A stretch of 64,000 bases of DNA from Rhineura floridana (GCF_030035675.1 NC_084489.1:14025001-14089000), one strand, 5' to 3'. Shown: positions 47,301 through 62,300, counted from the stretch's first letter. Numbers and translations are program-made. Notes: generated by a model not told the origin, from the letters alone.

Positions 47301-50300
47301 CCAAGAGCGTGCAAGGGGAAGGGAAGGGAGGGAATCTACAAACACAAAACTTGTTCTTGTAGTGTCAAGCCAACATCTTGCTGCTCTTCGCTTTAAATAC
47401 ATCCAGTTGCTGCCTTCATTCTACAGTTTTCAGAGGAAGGACAATTAAAACAGATTGATCTGACTACAAGCCTAGTTACTGTGGCCTGCAGAGTCTTAGC
47501 AATCAACACAAGGACAGAATGTACAGAGATACTGACTTGCAATGCCGGCAAGTGTTGTATGAGTGAGGCTTGCTGAATAATAATAGTAACAATAATAATA
47601 ATAGGGTTTTTATTATAAAATTTTACTGAGAACTGCCACTAGTCAGTCCCTGCTTTATGATCTCTTTTAAAAATACCCCCTCCCGCCCCATCGGAATATT
47701 GAGATCTTAATATAGAAAACAAAGCTGCTGAGAACTCCCTCACAGTCACCGTCATAGTGGTGGAAGAGGGGAAAACATTTATAAAATGAGGAACTGTAAA
47801 ATAATTACAGGAAATCAAACTTATGGTACAATATTACCACAGAACAACTGAATGTATAAACTCACTCTAAAAGAAGCTGGTATCAGGTTTTCTAGTTAAG
47901 AGTTTCACAAAATTAAGATCACAGAGCACACGGCTATACTTCCTGTACTTTACAGAGTTTTCTTCTGCCATCAATTATGCCAGTATTTTCCAGGAAAGTT
48001 TACTATTTTTAAGAAGTCTGAACAAAGAACTTTTATGTAGCTTATACCCTAATTTTAAAGGATGCTATTGAAGGCATAATCATTGTAAATTATAAATAGA
48101 ATCAGTAACTCCAGCCTACTTCCAGCTGTTATAAAAATTGTGCTGTTTACTTGAAAGACTAAAGGCACATAGGAGAAAGGAGAAAAGCATGAACGTGGGC
48201 ACTGTATCATTCAGTCTGGAAATGAGACAACCCCCCCCCAATAATATAAAACCTGTAATGTTGACTAGTCCTGACTGGTTAAAGCAGGGATAAGCAACAC
48301 AGTGCCCTTCAGGTGTGGACTACGGCTCCCCTTATCCCTAACCACTGTCAGGGGCTGATGGGAGCTGGTCCAAATTGGCTACCCTTGGCCTAAAGTATCA
48401 ACATACCGCTTGACATTCCTGCCCTGCAAGATCCACTAGTGTTACAGTTATTCATGATACAATTTATTAGTGTCCAATGGCCATAGTAGCCAACAGCAAG
48501 ATCCAGATATTCCTGAGGTCTCTTCACTTCTCAACACACAGTGACTATTGTCCAGCACTGCCCTTTTCAGACTCTTATTATGGAATAGAAACATAGGAAG
48601 CTGCCTTATAGCAAATCATACCAGTGGTCCATCCAGCTCAGTAGTGTGTACACTGACTGGCAGTGGCTCTCCTGGGTTTCAGACAGGAGACATTCCTACC
48701 TGGAGATGCCAGGGACTGAATCTGGGGCCTTCTGCATGCAAAACAGCTGTTCTACCACTGAGCTATGGTTTTGGCCAGATCAGAGGCAGTGTTCACTACA
48801 TCTTACCTAGCTGGGCTATGAGTGAGCATACCCCAGTGCCTAGTGATGGCGCGGGGACTCTGGGGTGTTCTCTTCGTTTATTTGGAGCCCTCCCTTTGCT
48901 TCCTCTGGCAGTTAAGAGGACCTCCTAAATAAAGTTGTCCAAAAAGGTTGCCAAAAGCTTAACATCATCGGCCCTGTCAGCACAGCCACCCATCTTACAT
49001 TACCAGGACAAGGAAAGCTACAACTTTCTTTTTTCTTTCACATTTTTGTATTTCCCCCACCAGAATAAGTTGGCAGAACTACTGTTTTCCACTCAAATTG
49101 TGAAGCTTTGATCCAATACCTCATTCATTTCTCTACAACTCTACAACATGAACCATGTTATTCAATGGCCAAAAATGAAACCTTATGTAAAATGGCTCCT
49201 TACCTTTGTTGTCGGCTGCTTACTAAAGGAATTATTTATTTTGAAATATTTACAGGCTGCCTTTACGAGTGGCACTCTCCCAAGGCAGCTTACCCAGTAA
49301 CAGGATAAAAACACAACTTCACAGCAAGATAAAATATAATACAAAACTTTCCAATTGCCCAAACATGCCAAATTACCTTAGTGAAGATAGCTAGTGGCAT
49401 GCCATACTGGTCCTCTTCCAAACCAGATATAAGCCCAGGAACAAACACTGCATGCCCTGTGTTAGGTTGAGGCTGCACAGTAATTGGAATACTTTCAGAG
49501 ACTGCAGATTCCTTTGGAAGGACTTCAGTCTGCGCTGCTACTGCAGTAATTTCACTTTCTCCTTCTTTCAAATTGGGATCCTCTAGGACATTAGGATCTA
49601 AAGTTTCCCAGTCACTTTCAGATGACTCTGGAGAAGTGCGTGAAGGAGGTTTCAAATGCTGCCCACTGTCCTTGGAGACCTGTGTTCTATTGAGATTGTC
49701 CTCACTCTGGAATAAAGGCACATCTACTTTCTGAGTACCTTGGTCTCCTGACAACTTTTGGCCTTCCTTATCTGTTCCTATGTTTGCATTTGAAAGTGCC
49801 ACAGCAGACAAAGAAACATAATAATCTGAAGGAGGTGGAACTTCTTGCTGGCCAATATCCTCCGATATGCTCTTTCTTGGCCGGTACTGTGAACAGTCAG
49901 TAAGACCATGCTCTATCATACCTAGAAATCATAAAAATCTAATAATAGCATCATGGAAAATGAGTTTAGCATAACACATAATATATTGCATACTTTAAAA
50001 AAAGAAAACTCCATATCTGAAGGATCTCCTTTGCCTAAACAATGATGGTTTTCCCATGGAGAGTATATTTATATCTTGAACTACAGTTCCTTATACTTGC
50101 TATACTATATTTGTGATCTTTCACGATAAAGGCTGCATCCAAACATCATACCATGGTTTAGCAAGAATGAACAAACAAAATCTTCCAAACTTCTCCTTCT
50201 GGCTAAACAGCAGAATGAGAGGGGAGGGAGTAGTGTATGAACCCAAGAGGAAGCTAGGCTCATTCATATTTCAGTAAACGGCGAGACTGCTCATTGGGGC

Positions 50301-53300
50301 AGGGTATCGCCAACATGTCACCCAGCTGCTGAAAGAATTGCACTGGCTGCCCATTTGCTACCGGGCCAAGTTCAAGGTTCTAGTTTTGGTGTACAAAGCC
50401 CTATACAGCTCGGAACCAGGATACCTGAATGACCGTCTCACCCCTTATATACCCAGTCGATCACTGTGCTCTGCAGGTGAGGGCCTCCTGCAGATACCAT
50501 CTGATCAGGAGGTTCGTTCTGCACAATATAGGAAATGGACATTTAGTGTGGCAGCACCTACCCTGTGGAATTCCCTCACCTTGAATATTAGGCAGGCACC
50601 ATCTCTGCTATCTTTCTGGCGACTTTTGAAGACTTTCCTTTTTTAACAAGCCTTTTAAGTTGAGACTTAAGTCTGCGTCTGTGTTAGAATTGCTTGCTAA
50701 TATGTTTTTTTAATAATATTTTAAACCCTTTTTTAAAGATGTTTTTAAAGTGTTTTTTAAAAAAATGTTTTTAACGTTTTGCTTTAATGTATTTTAAGGT
50801 CTGTTTTTATGTTGTTTTAAAGTGTTTTTAGTGCTTCTATTTGCTGCCCTGGGCTCCTGCTGGGAGGAAGGGCGGGATACAAATCAAATAATAAATAAAT
50901 AAACCATAATTTAGTGTGATGTCCAAAACATAGCCATGATGCTGGTTCCCAACAGGGAAATGACAACCAAATAGCAGTGGCATAACCCCCACTCTTCTGC
51001 TTATCTTAAAAACACTGACATTATTTCTAGATCACTGGTTCCCAGCAATGACAGCACTTACTACGTAGATGGGAAAGTGATATAATGAGGCTAAGAAAGC
51101 ACAACGCTCTTACCTGTTGTTGTATGGATGCTGGCTGCACAAGTGCCCATCACATAAGATTCCATTTTTGGATAGTGCCTGTCACATACTACTCCAGTAT
51201 ATCACTAATCCCTCTGTATAAACTAGCCATCCTAGCTTGATCACCCAGGACATAATATGTTCCCCAGCTTGCTTTTCTAAAATTTATCCCTAGAAGCTTT
51301 AGACAAGGAACATCGCTGCAGATAACCAGTGGCAGCATAGTGCTAGACATCTGCAGTGTTACTGACATAGAAAGCTACTGCCCATCCGAAAACACTTATT
51401 CATATAACATGGACAACTATCAGCTTACACAAATGCTAATGCTAGGCACATTAGAGTGTTTTTAAAATGCAATAGCAGATGGCCCATGTTGTACTAAACA
51501 CGGGAGTACATTTGTAGCAGCCAACTCAAATGCTCCATTCTGTTCAAAATAAACTTATCATAAAAATATAAGAGGAGCCCTGCTGGATCAGACCGAAGGC
51601 TCACCTAGTCCTGCATTGTTTTCATAGTGGCCAACCAGATGGCTATGGGAAGCCCTCAAGCAGGAGCACAACTGCACTCTCCCCACTTGTGACTCTCAGC
51701 GATTAGTGTTCAGAGGTGCACTTCTTCCATCACCGGAGATAGTACATAGCCAACAGCCAGGTCTAATTACTTCCCAAAGTCCAAAAAAGGAGGGACATTC
51801 ACCCAGTCTCAAATGCAGAAGCTGTTATCCTGACACCACAGAAAAGGCAAGTTATGCTGTATTCCAGATATTATGTATTTTATGTCTGTGTGGGAAATTA
51901 GTTGTAGCCACTAGGTTGTTCTTGCCATGGTATGTGCGTGCACTGTAGCTCAGTGGCAGAGCACCAGCTCTGCATGCCAAAGGTCCCACATTCAACCCCT
52001 AGTATCTCCTGGTGAGGCTGAATAAGGCTCCTGACTCAAACCTTAGAGAGCTTCTGTCAGTCAATGTCAGCGATACTGACGTAGATGAACAATGGTTTGG
52101 CTCAGTATTGGGCAGTTTTCTATAGTTCACATGTATTTCTGAAAGGAAGCTGAGATTAAACACAGTTCTGTGCTACTCACAGACTAATGGAGCAGAAGTT
52201 TAAGATGATAAAAAGAGCCCTTCTGGATCATACCAATGATTCATCTCATTGACTTGCTGCCCACTAGCTATCAGGCTGAGTTCAAGGTGCTGGTTTTGGT
52301 GTATAAAGCCCTATACAGCTTGGGACCAGGATTCCCGAAAGATATCCTCACCTCTTATACACCCAGTTGATCACTGCACTCTGCAGATGCCATCTTATCA
52401 GGAAGACCGCTCCGTACAACATAGGGAGCGGACCTTCAGTGCTGTGGCACTTAGCCTTTATAATTACTTCCCCTTAAATATTGAACAGCCACCATCTCTG
52501 TTATCTTTATGGTGCCTACTGAAGACCTTCCTCTTCCAAGAAGCCTTTTAAAGTAGAGAACCTTTCCCAATCTGCATCAACAGTATTGGAATTATTTTAA
52601 AAACTTTTAAGGTTTTTTTACTATTTTATCACTTTATTTATTACATTGATATCCTACCTTTCCTCCAAGGACATCAAAGTGGTGTACATGGTTCTCCCCT
52701 CCCATTATCCTCACAACAACCCTGTGAGGTAGCTTAGGTTGAGAGACAGTGACTGGCTCAAGGTCACCCAGTGAGCTCCATAGCTAAGTGGGGACTTATT
52801 TGTTGTCTGCTGCCCTAGGTTCCTTCTAGGAGGAAGGGTGGGATATAAATTTATGCACATGGAAATATGGACAGTTAGCCCCCGTCCCCCAATAATTTGG
52901 CATCCCTTTTTAAAACCATCTTGTGGCCATTGTAACATCTTGTGACAATGCACTCCATTAACTACAAGACTCCCGCCCCGCATATGTGTTTGTTCATGAA
53001 AGTCAATTATTTTAATTCACTGAATGTTGGTTGTTAAGAGTAATGGGTGGGATGTCTTGTAAAGTTTGTCTGTTATTATTGCAAATGCTTTGAAAAAGTC
53101 AGTAAAACTTTAATAGCAATAAAAAATAGACGGTGTCACTTACCAGGAAAGAGTGATAAGACGGTCATTAGCGCTCCCACCAGCCGATTCACTGGAGATA
53201 TATAAAACAGAACCTGAAAGGGGGGGGGGAGAGAAATGTTAACTTCTAGAGCCAATGTGGCCCTCCAAGACTGTCTATCTGGCCCTCGAGATTCCCCCTA

Positions 53301-56300
53301 TGTTACCCCATGCCACACCCCTCATCAGCCCTGCTCTCTCCTCCATAATCTGATGAAGTGTTCATTATTTATTTATTTATTTATTTAATCAACTAAAACA
53401 TTTATAAGCCACACTTTTCATAAAAGTGTATCAAGGCAGCATTACAACATACAAAAACATGATAGAATTAAAAACCAATAAAAACATCATTAAAAACAAT
53501 AATAAAAGCATCCATAAGTACTGCACTGGATGGAAAAGAAAATTTATATTAAAAGGCCTGTTAAAAAAGTTCAGTTTTCAGGAGATGCCTGAAAGAAAGA
53601 CGGGAGGGTTCCTCCCAAACCTCTATTGGTAGAGAGTTCCACAGGACAAGGCCTGCCACACTAAAGGCTCGGTCCCTGGGGGAGGACAGCCAAACCTCAG
53701 CAGTGTGAGGAACTACTAAGAATGCCCCATCAGAAGATCTCAGTGATCGAGATGGAATGCAGGGAGTCAGGTGGTTCTCATATTTCCCTCTCATAGGCTC
53801 AAGGAAACAGTACACAAATTTCAGTGCATTAGAATTGGATGGGCAAATCTGAGCCAACTCTCAGTTTTATGTTTTATGACATGTAAAAAGTTCAGCTTAA
53901 TAAACTTTTCTCTGTCTTGCTATAGCTATAACAACATGTAGTACTTAATCCTTCCACTATTCATTTTTAAATAAATGTGATTACTGTATCAATATAAACC
54001 AGGGGTCACTAACGTGGCATTCTCAGGCACCAGTATATCCATCATAACCTTCGATGGTGCCCATGAATGGTCTCAGTAAATATCCCCTCAAAAATCCACA
54101 ATGCACAAGATATTTGCTCTTTCTGCTCAATTGCTGTTTATGCTGACTTGGCCTCTCTTACAGTGAACACACACCGTTAAGCCTGCCCACATTTCATTTG
54201 AGGTCAGGGCTGGATATTTATCTACCCCTCCGGTAGGAACAGAAGAGAAGTGGTGGTGGCCCCCGAATTGTGGAATAGTCTCCCCGAGGAGGTACGCCTG
54301 GCGCCTACATTGTTATCCTTTCGGCGCCAGGCTAAAACCTTTCTATTCTCCCAGGCATTTTAATTCATGTTAAAGTATTTTAATGTTTTAATGGTTTAGT
54401 GATCTTAATATTACATTATTGTTATTATGTATCTGTATTTTTTATATTTCATTATTTTTGTTGATTTATTGTATTATCTTATGTTGTACACCGCCCAGGG
54501 AGCCGTTGGTTATGGGCGGTTTATAAATGAAATTAAACTAAACTAAACTAAACTAAAGTGCAAAGATCTTTTCTCTGTGAATGAGCACAATGTTAGCTGA
54601 TGTAGGTGCCTTTTTCCACAGACTGGGCAGGAGGCTGATGGGAGGCATGGCTGAACCATTTTGTGGTCTTGTCTTTTTCTGCTCCTTTAGGTGTGGCAGC
54701 CATTTTGTATTATGTCACACCCCACAGCAACCATTTTGTGTTAAGCCATGCCCCCACATCAGCGTTTTCTAACTGGCTCTTATAGTACTTTATCAAGATT
54801 CCAAATGTGCCCACTGGCCTTAAAATGTTGCTAACTCCAGATCTAAATCAAAAGACAGCAAGTTTCAGATCTTAAAGTTATCAGTTGCTACAGTAAACTT
54901 TAGAGTATAAACTGACCTTACTTCAACTGATCACACTCAGATATTTACTTATTTTGTATGTACTTCTTTCTCTTTCCTATCTGTGCAGTTTTACCTTTTC
55001 TGCTCTAGGCTCTCTCTGTACTGTCAATACATTTCATGTTTTCTGACCAAAAGCCTTGCATGGGGGTTCTATAGCTGTCTGTGTAGACTTGCGTATTAGT
55101 CTAGATATAGTTACACCACTCCTTTAGCAAAATCTGCTTACCTTTGCCAAAGCAACTACTGCTGACAGAAACATCAAAAAGCAGGCAACCAGAATGGGCA
55201 TATCTCCATACTAGCTAACTACATGTGTGGGACTGTGCATCACAACATCTCTCCAAAGAGGTTTTTAATCTGTATTCCATTGAACAATGTCATTAAGCAA
55301 GCCCATTTCAGTTCCTTCTACCAACTTTGGGAGAAGGATCTCACCTTTTTCTCTAGAAGAATCAGCTTAAACAGAATTAAGACCTTCAAAATAAAGAGAT
55401 ACAATCTTAAACACCAGCAATACGTACATACACTAATATTTTGTTATAGTATTTCCATTTGACACCTCATAAATGCACAATAAATATCTGAGCAATTATA
55501 GACATGATTTTATTTATTTCCTTATATTTATAATTTGGCTTTTCTATTAAAATGTTCAAAGCAGCTAAAATATATTCAGTAACAGGCAAAATTACTGCCC
55601 TTCACCTTCTGTAGTTTAAATATCTTAATTTAAGATATTTTGGCTTGAACTCAGTGATAGGGTCGGCATGCTCAGTAAGAACCAATTCTCAGTGTTCAAA
55701 AAGCCAGACTCACAGCTGCTGGGCTTGCCTAATCAGGGGGCCACTCCCACGCCAGACCTTTATTTCACTTTACAGTCATGGCTTCCCCCAAAGAATCCTG
55801 GGAAGTGTAGTTTGTGAAGGGTGCTGAGAGTGGACTCTTATTCCCCTGACAGAGCTCCAGTGGCCAGAGTGGTTTAACAGTCAGCTGCTCTGATTGAAGC
55901 TCTGTGAGGGAACAGGGCATCTCCTAGCAACTCTAAGCACCCTTCACTAACTACACTTCCCAGGATTCTTGGAGAGAAGCCATGACCGTCTAAAGTGAAA
56001 TAAAGGTCTGGCGTGGATGTGGCCAGGGACAGCTTTGGTTTAAATTTGGGTGGGAGGTGCCTGTTGTAGAATAAAAAGGTGGGGGAAATCCTGAAAAAGA
56101 ATGATACTGTTCACAATGTTTTCCTTTTGGAAAGGAAAGAGGCTTCCCCTCTGCCCAGTGCCCACCCACCCAATCTCCTCCCCTCCCCTCCCCCACTCCC
56201 CTTCCAGCCCTCTTCCTCCCCTCCCTCAGGTCAGCTTCACCTATCGTAAGCATGATTGCAAAGGAGTAAATCCCATTGAACTCAAAAAGCATGCAAATTT

Positions 56301-59300
56301 TCAAACATGTCCTCCCCTCCTCCTCCCTCCTTCACTCTTGCCCCTTCCCTCCCCTTTCCTTCACCCCTCATCCGTCCACTTCCAATCCCCTCCTTCCCCC
56401 TCCCCCTCCACATCCCCCCATGGTCAGTTTTACCTATTCTAGCCATGATTGCATGGGAGTAAATCCCACTGAACTCAATAAGCATGCAAATGATCAGACC
56501 TGCCTTTCCCCTCTCCTCTCCGTTCCTTCTCCTCTCCTCTTCCTTTTTCCTTCTCCCCTGCCCACTCCAGGCCTCCCTCTCCATGGTCAGTTTTACCTAT
56601 CCTAGCCATGATTGCATGGGAGTAAATCCCACTGAACTCAATAAACATGCAAATGATCAAACCTGCCCTTCTCCTCTCCCTCCTGCCTGCTCCCATCCCC
56701 CTTCTCTCCTCCTCATCCCCTGGTCTGACCAGAAAAAAGTCCAAAAGGGATCTGCTCTCTCTCTCTCTCTCTCTCTCTTTACACTTTAAACTCTCGATTC
56801 TCTCTGACTGTTTTGTGTATCACCATGAAAATGTAGAGAGTTGTTAAGCAAGTGTTTCTGAGTTCAGGACTATAAGTTTTGTAAGGTTTTGTTTTGAAAT
56901 GAGCTTATGGGAAGCATCAGAATGGCATAAGGGGTATTTTTAATTTAACATTGCATAATGCGAAAAATCCATGCTGGCTATAGTATACAGCCACTCTTGT
57001 TGCTGTATAATCGGGCAGCTCATAATAGCAGCACAGATAATTAGAGATCATTAGGGATTTCTAAGATCCTTTTAAATCTGGTTGAATACCAATGCAATGG
57101 TATTGTATTGGCACGTGTCCTTTCTGGAGGATTGGTCCCAGAATGTGGTGCTGGGGGATTTCACTTGTACCCCACAGCCTCTGCTTTTGGAGCACCTCAA
57201 GGTTCTACTCAGTCCCCCATGTTGCTTAACATCTATATGAAACTGCTGGGAGAAGTCATCTAGAGGCTTGGGCTGCACTGTCACCAAGTTGCAAATGACT
57301 ACCTCTTTTTTCTATCTGTTAATCTCAGGGAGGCTGTGCAACTCCTGAATAGGTGTCTGGAGACAGTCCTGAGGTGGATGAGGGCAAACAAGCTGAAATT
57401 TAATCCAAACCAGGTAGGAGGAAGCAGGCTGATCTGCACAAAGGTGTGCAACTGGTTTTGGATGGGAACACTCTCCCTTGAAGGACCAAGTTTGTCATTT
57501 GGGACTTCTCTTGAATTTGATACTTTCTGTGGAAGAACAGGCGACATCTGTGACTAAGAGTGCCTTTTATCAGGTAAGGCTGGTATGCCAGCTATGATCC
57601 CAACTTAGAGAGATTGGACTTTTTCTCAGTAATCCATGTGCTTGTCACGTTCAGAATATATACTATAATACACTCAACATGGGGCTGCCTTTGAAGATGG
57701 TTCAGAAGCTGTTGCTTTGTTTGCTAATGGGTGCAAGGTGATCAGAACATTTGACACCAATTCTGTACCAGTTGTTCTGGTTGCCAGTGTGTTTCTCAGC
57801 CCAGTTTAAAGTGCTGGTTTTTACATTTAAAGCCTTAAATGGTTTGGGACCTGAAGGACCACCTATATCAGTACTTGGCTCCTGCTGGGAGAAAGGGTGG
57901 GATATAAATCAAATCAAATCAAATAAATAAATAAATAAGATCTGTCTACATGCCTGCTTGTCAGGAAAATCTGGCTGGTGGGCCCCAGATTGTGAAATTC
58001 CCTCCCCAGAGGTGTGTACAGCTTCCACATTGCCAAAGTTTAAGCAGATCCCAAAATTTTCTCTTTTGGGCCACTTTTTCTTAAAGTAGCCAATGGAGAA
58101 CCTCCAGCCCACGGGCCTAATTATATTCTTCAACCATACCCACCTGCCCTACACCTGACTTCATATATGGCATCAGGTGTGGGACAGGTAAAGACATCAA
58201 CAAAAAGCAGGCTTTGAATATGTTGTCAATCAGCTGATTGCAGGCAGCCAGCAACCCCCAAGCCTTTGCCTGCGCAATTTGATTTCAGACCCCACCCATC
58301 AAAATGGCCCATAAGGGTTCAGGGAGATCAGGACCTGCCCTTCCATCCAGATACTGTTTCCTACCACATCTTAAAGATTACTCTCTCAGAGGATTCTGTT
58401 GGTTGTGAGATAATTTACATTGTTGTTTGCAAACTGTTTTAACTGGCCTAGGTTTTTAAAGGATTATTAATGCTGTTGCCAGGGCTATGTGCTAGATATT
58501 ATATTTTATGTATGTACTGTTTTATGATGTTGTGAGCTGCTCTGGGTAGGCTTCGCCCAGAAGGGCAGCATACAAATTAAACAAAAATTACTAAAAGCGT
58601 GTTAAAGTTGAACAAAAATGGCCAACACAGCTACATGCATGATGAAAAATATTTAAAATGTGATTAGCAAAAACTAGTTAAAACAGCTAGAAGCAACAGT
58701 TGAAAAAAAACCCCACAGTGAGGTTGCCAGACACTGCCAAACTCCTATCAGGTTAAAAGCCTGTCAAAACTACATCAAAGAGACATTCCAAGGCAGGGAG
58801 TCCCTGTCTGGTGTACTTACCAACCACACCACAGAGGACTTTCCCAGTTAATTAGGGGAGAAGGTGGTCTTTTAAGTGTGCTAGACTCAAACTATTTAGT
58901 GAAGGGGTGATGAACCTTTTTGCTGCATTCCTTTGCATGTCGGTGGTGGATGGGATCAAACCACCAGTGGGTGGGGCTACAGCCCAAAGTGGACAAGCTT
59001 ATTTCTTTCACTCCCTTTTTCACCGCCCCCTTCTCTCTCTTTCTTTCACCTCCCAGCTGGCTGCTACAGATCACTCTTTTCACCTGAACTAATCAGCTGC
59101 TAAGGGCTTTGCTCCTCTCCTCCTTGCATCACTTCATTCTTTTCAACCTTTCTCCTCTCCTAACTTCCTCCTTTCCCCCAAGTCACATGAAATTAGGCAG
59201 AGGGCCACAGGTTGTCTGCCCCTAATTTACAACTTTAAAGGCAACAACAACCAACTTTGAATTAAGCCTGGAAGCAGACTGAAAACTAGTGAAACTGGTA

Positions 59301-62300
59301 TAAAAACAGAAGCACTGGCTGTGGTCTGGAGTTTTTCTGGAGAAGCAACTGAACACTCGTCAAAGACAATCCCGCATAGAGTGTGTTCTAGTAGTCCAAT
59401 TCTCAAGGTAGCTAAGGTTGTGTGACTTTGGCCAGATCCACCTTCTCCAGAAAGGGACACAGTTGGCACAGCAGTCCGAGCAAACCACTCCAGGCCACAG
59501 CTGCCACCTGCATATCCAGGAACAAAACCAGGTCCAGAAGTATCCCCAAACTGTGTACCAGGTCTACAAGGGATCCATATCCACAGCAAGTTAAACTCCT
59601 GCCTCTAGATCAGCCATTTTACTGACCAAGAATTAACACAGGAACCTGCCTTAAACAAAGTCATATCATTGATCCATCTAGCTCAGTGTTGTCTACACTG
59701 ACTGGCAGCAGCTCTCCATGCTTTCAGTTAGAGAACATTCCCAGACCAACCTGGGGATGCTGGAGATTGAACCTGGGACCTTCTGGATGCAAAGCAGCTG
59801 TTCTACCACTGAGCTACAGTCCTGCCCCATTAGGTTTATGAGCTCACAAATTAACTCCAAACAAGTTAAGCCAACTGTCAGCCTCAGAACATTAACGGTT
59901 ACCAGCAGTGTAGTGGCAAATTCAGAAGTGTAACGCCCCTTCATGATAGTCACAACCATGCCCCTCCCATCCTTTTGTTGTGTTTTGCTGCTGGGTTGAG
60001 AATGAAAACCTCGTTAATGCCTTCTTCCACAACAACAGACATCCCTAGGAGCCAATCAGCATGAAAGAAGAGACTATTGGCTACTGAGAAGAGTCTTTTC
60101 AATGGCTGACTTACCTCCGTTCACTCTGATTGGTTCCAATCAGCAGGACAGGAGAAGCAAGAATGTTAGAAGGTTCTTCTCAGTAGCTAATATGCTCCCC
60201 TTTCATGCTGATATCTTGTAGGATATTGGAGACATAGGGACCCTGCTCCCAAAAAAGTAAAGGGTCTAAGACACACACCCCTTGAGTCCCTGGACGACTA
60301 CTGTTACATATTCAGAGGTCTCAATACATCTTAAAACAAATCCCCTAATAAACCTTGCTGGAATAGATGCATCTTCACTGCTTGCCAAATGCAGAGCAGT
60401 TAGAGGCAGATGTACTTCCCTCATGATTCACATCAGAAATATATATATATATATATATACCTTGTGTCTAAACTGAAGGACAAGATCTCGTGGAGACAGA
60501 CCTAAAATACAGAGGGCAAAACAGCACATCTTAATAAGAGTAAACAGCTCTTATCTCCTGTTTATTATAAATATGGAGAAACCTACTGGAAGCAGAATTA
60601 AAAGATTTCATATTATTTTTCCAGTACTTAGGAATTAGAATCTGTGCGAACTATTTGTTTCACTGACCACAAGGGTCAACTGGATTTTAACTACCAATAA
60701 TAGTTGCCTTTTCCTATTAAAACCAGGTGGAAGGAACATTATATGACATTTCTCTTGTTAATATACTTTTAATGATCCACTCATTTTTCAATAAACATAA
60801 TTCTGAACAAGCATTTGAGCAGCTCACCTCACACAGTAACCAAAATGCCAAGCATCCCACAAAAAAGAGAAAACTGATGGGGTTTATGGGGCCATACGAT
60901 TACCTCGCTCCATGACTGATGGGAAAAGTAATCATAATAATTAGCACATTATTCAGGCACATATTCAGACACATTAGACTTTAATACAGATAAAGTACTT
61001 TAGGAAACAAAAATTGAACAATTATGTTATTTAGTAAATACTGCTTACCAAGATAAACTTGTGATCCTTCCAGGGAGCTTCCTCCTAAAGAGCTATTCAT
61101 ATGCTCATAAAGTTCCTGAAAAACCATAAATTTTTAAAGCACTAAAAACACTTTTTAAAGTCAGCTACCAGAAAATAAATGAAACTGCTAGTGTACTACA
61201 AGGATCTACCAAAATACTACTCCTAAGAGGTCTGACATTATTTTCAAGAAGTCACTAAAGACATAGACATCAATCTGATGGACTCCTGGAGGCTTGGGAT
61301 GGGACCCAAAGAGCTCCTTTTGGTAAAACCCAGAGCTACCATGAACCCATTTTTTTATCCTTTTTATATGCCACACCATAAATGGCATTTGAAAATCCTC
61401 ACTTCTAGTTTGCAATGGGGTATGGGGAAAATGCAGTTTTAGAAAGACAACACAAAACTTCTTTGAGTATGCAGAACAAGTTGCTTGGTTCATTCTAGGA
61501 TTCTTTGTACTAAGTCAGACCCCTGGTCTACCTAGTGCAGTTTACACCAGAGGTGGGCAGAAGAGATCTACTGATAGATTTCTGGGTAATTTGCAGTAGA
61601 TCAGCAAGAATTTCTGACTCCCAAGTATCAAACAATGGTAGAAACAAAATGAATGTTTCCTCCTCTCTGCTGAAATGAAGGAAGCTTGGGGTAACCAGGA
61701 ATGGATTTGTGTGTGGAAGGACTGTGACTTCCATTTAGTTCTGGTCCTCAAAACAAATTCCTGAGCTCATAATTCTTTAATTCTAAGTATGTGTCTTTTG
61801 CACCAGGTGGACCTCAAGGTTCTCGTAAAAAAACAAAGATTCCACAAGTCTGGCTGGTATGGCCACGGTCTATACCAGTGATAACCAATGTTTTGCCCTC
61901 CAGATGATGTTGGACTCCAATTTCCAGCAACACCAGACAGCATGGCCAACAATCAGGGATGATATGAGTCCAACAATATTTAGAAGGCACAGATACTGGC
62001 TACCCCAATGACTGACCAGCCATAGCTCCCCAGCATTTTAGGCAGGAGCCTTGCCCATTCCTACCTGGAGATGACAAGAATTGACCCTGGGACCTTCTGA
62101 AGGTAAATTATGTAAGCTAATGGCCTTCCTTTCTACCTTTCTATGGACTCCAATGAGTTCACCTATTCCTCTTTCTGCACTGGCTTCCCCATGCACTTCA
62201 ACTGAAAAGGAAGTTATGCAGGTGGAAATGAAGGGCAACTTTAACCTTGCTGAAGTTTAGCAATCAGATACATAATAATGAAGTTCTTCCATCATTCATA

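Larger units (their letters stand above)
55384..60460 (-). other. Large AVL9 intron, almost wholly repeats
   Basis: From left to right: long-TIR element copy B (55590-57000), an interrupted LINE (57100-58580), an unidentified segment with gatgaacctttttgctgcat (58905-59230), a minus SINE (59640-59820), and a diverged inverted repeat at about 60045-60220 (caatcagcatgaaagaagag and its partial inverse). No exon is seen in it. Confidence 0.6.

Noticed and set aside
56101-56850. Several Pro/Ser/Leu-rich and Glu/Arg/Gly-rich frames
   Set aside because: These are products of C/T-rich low-complexity spacers and the minisatellite in the long-TIR element, readable on either strand.
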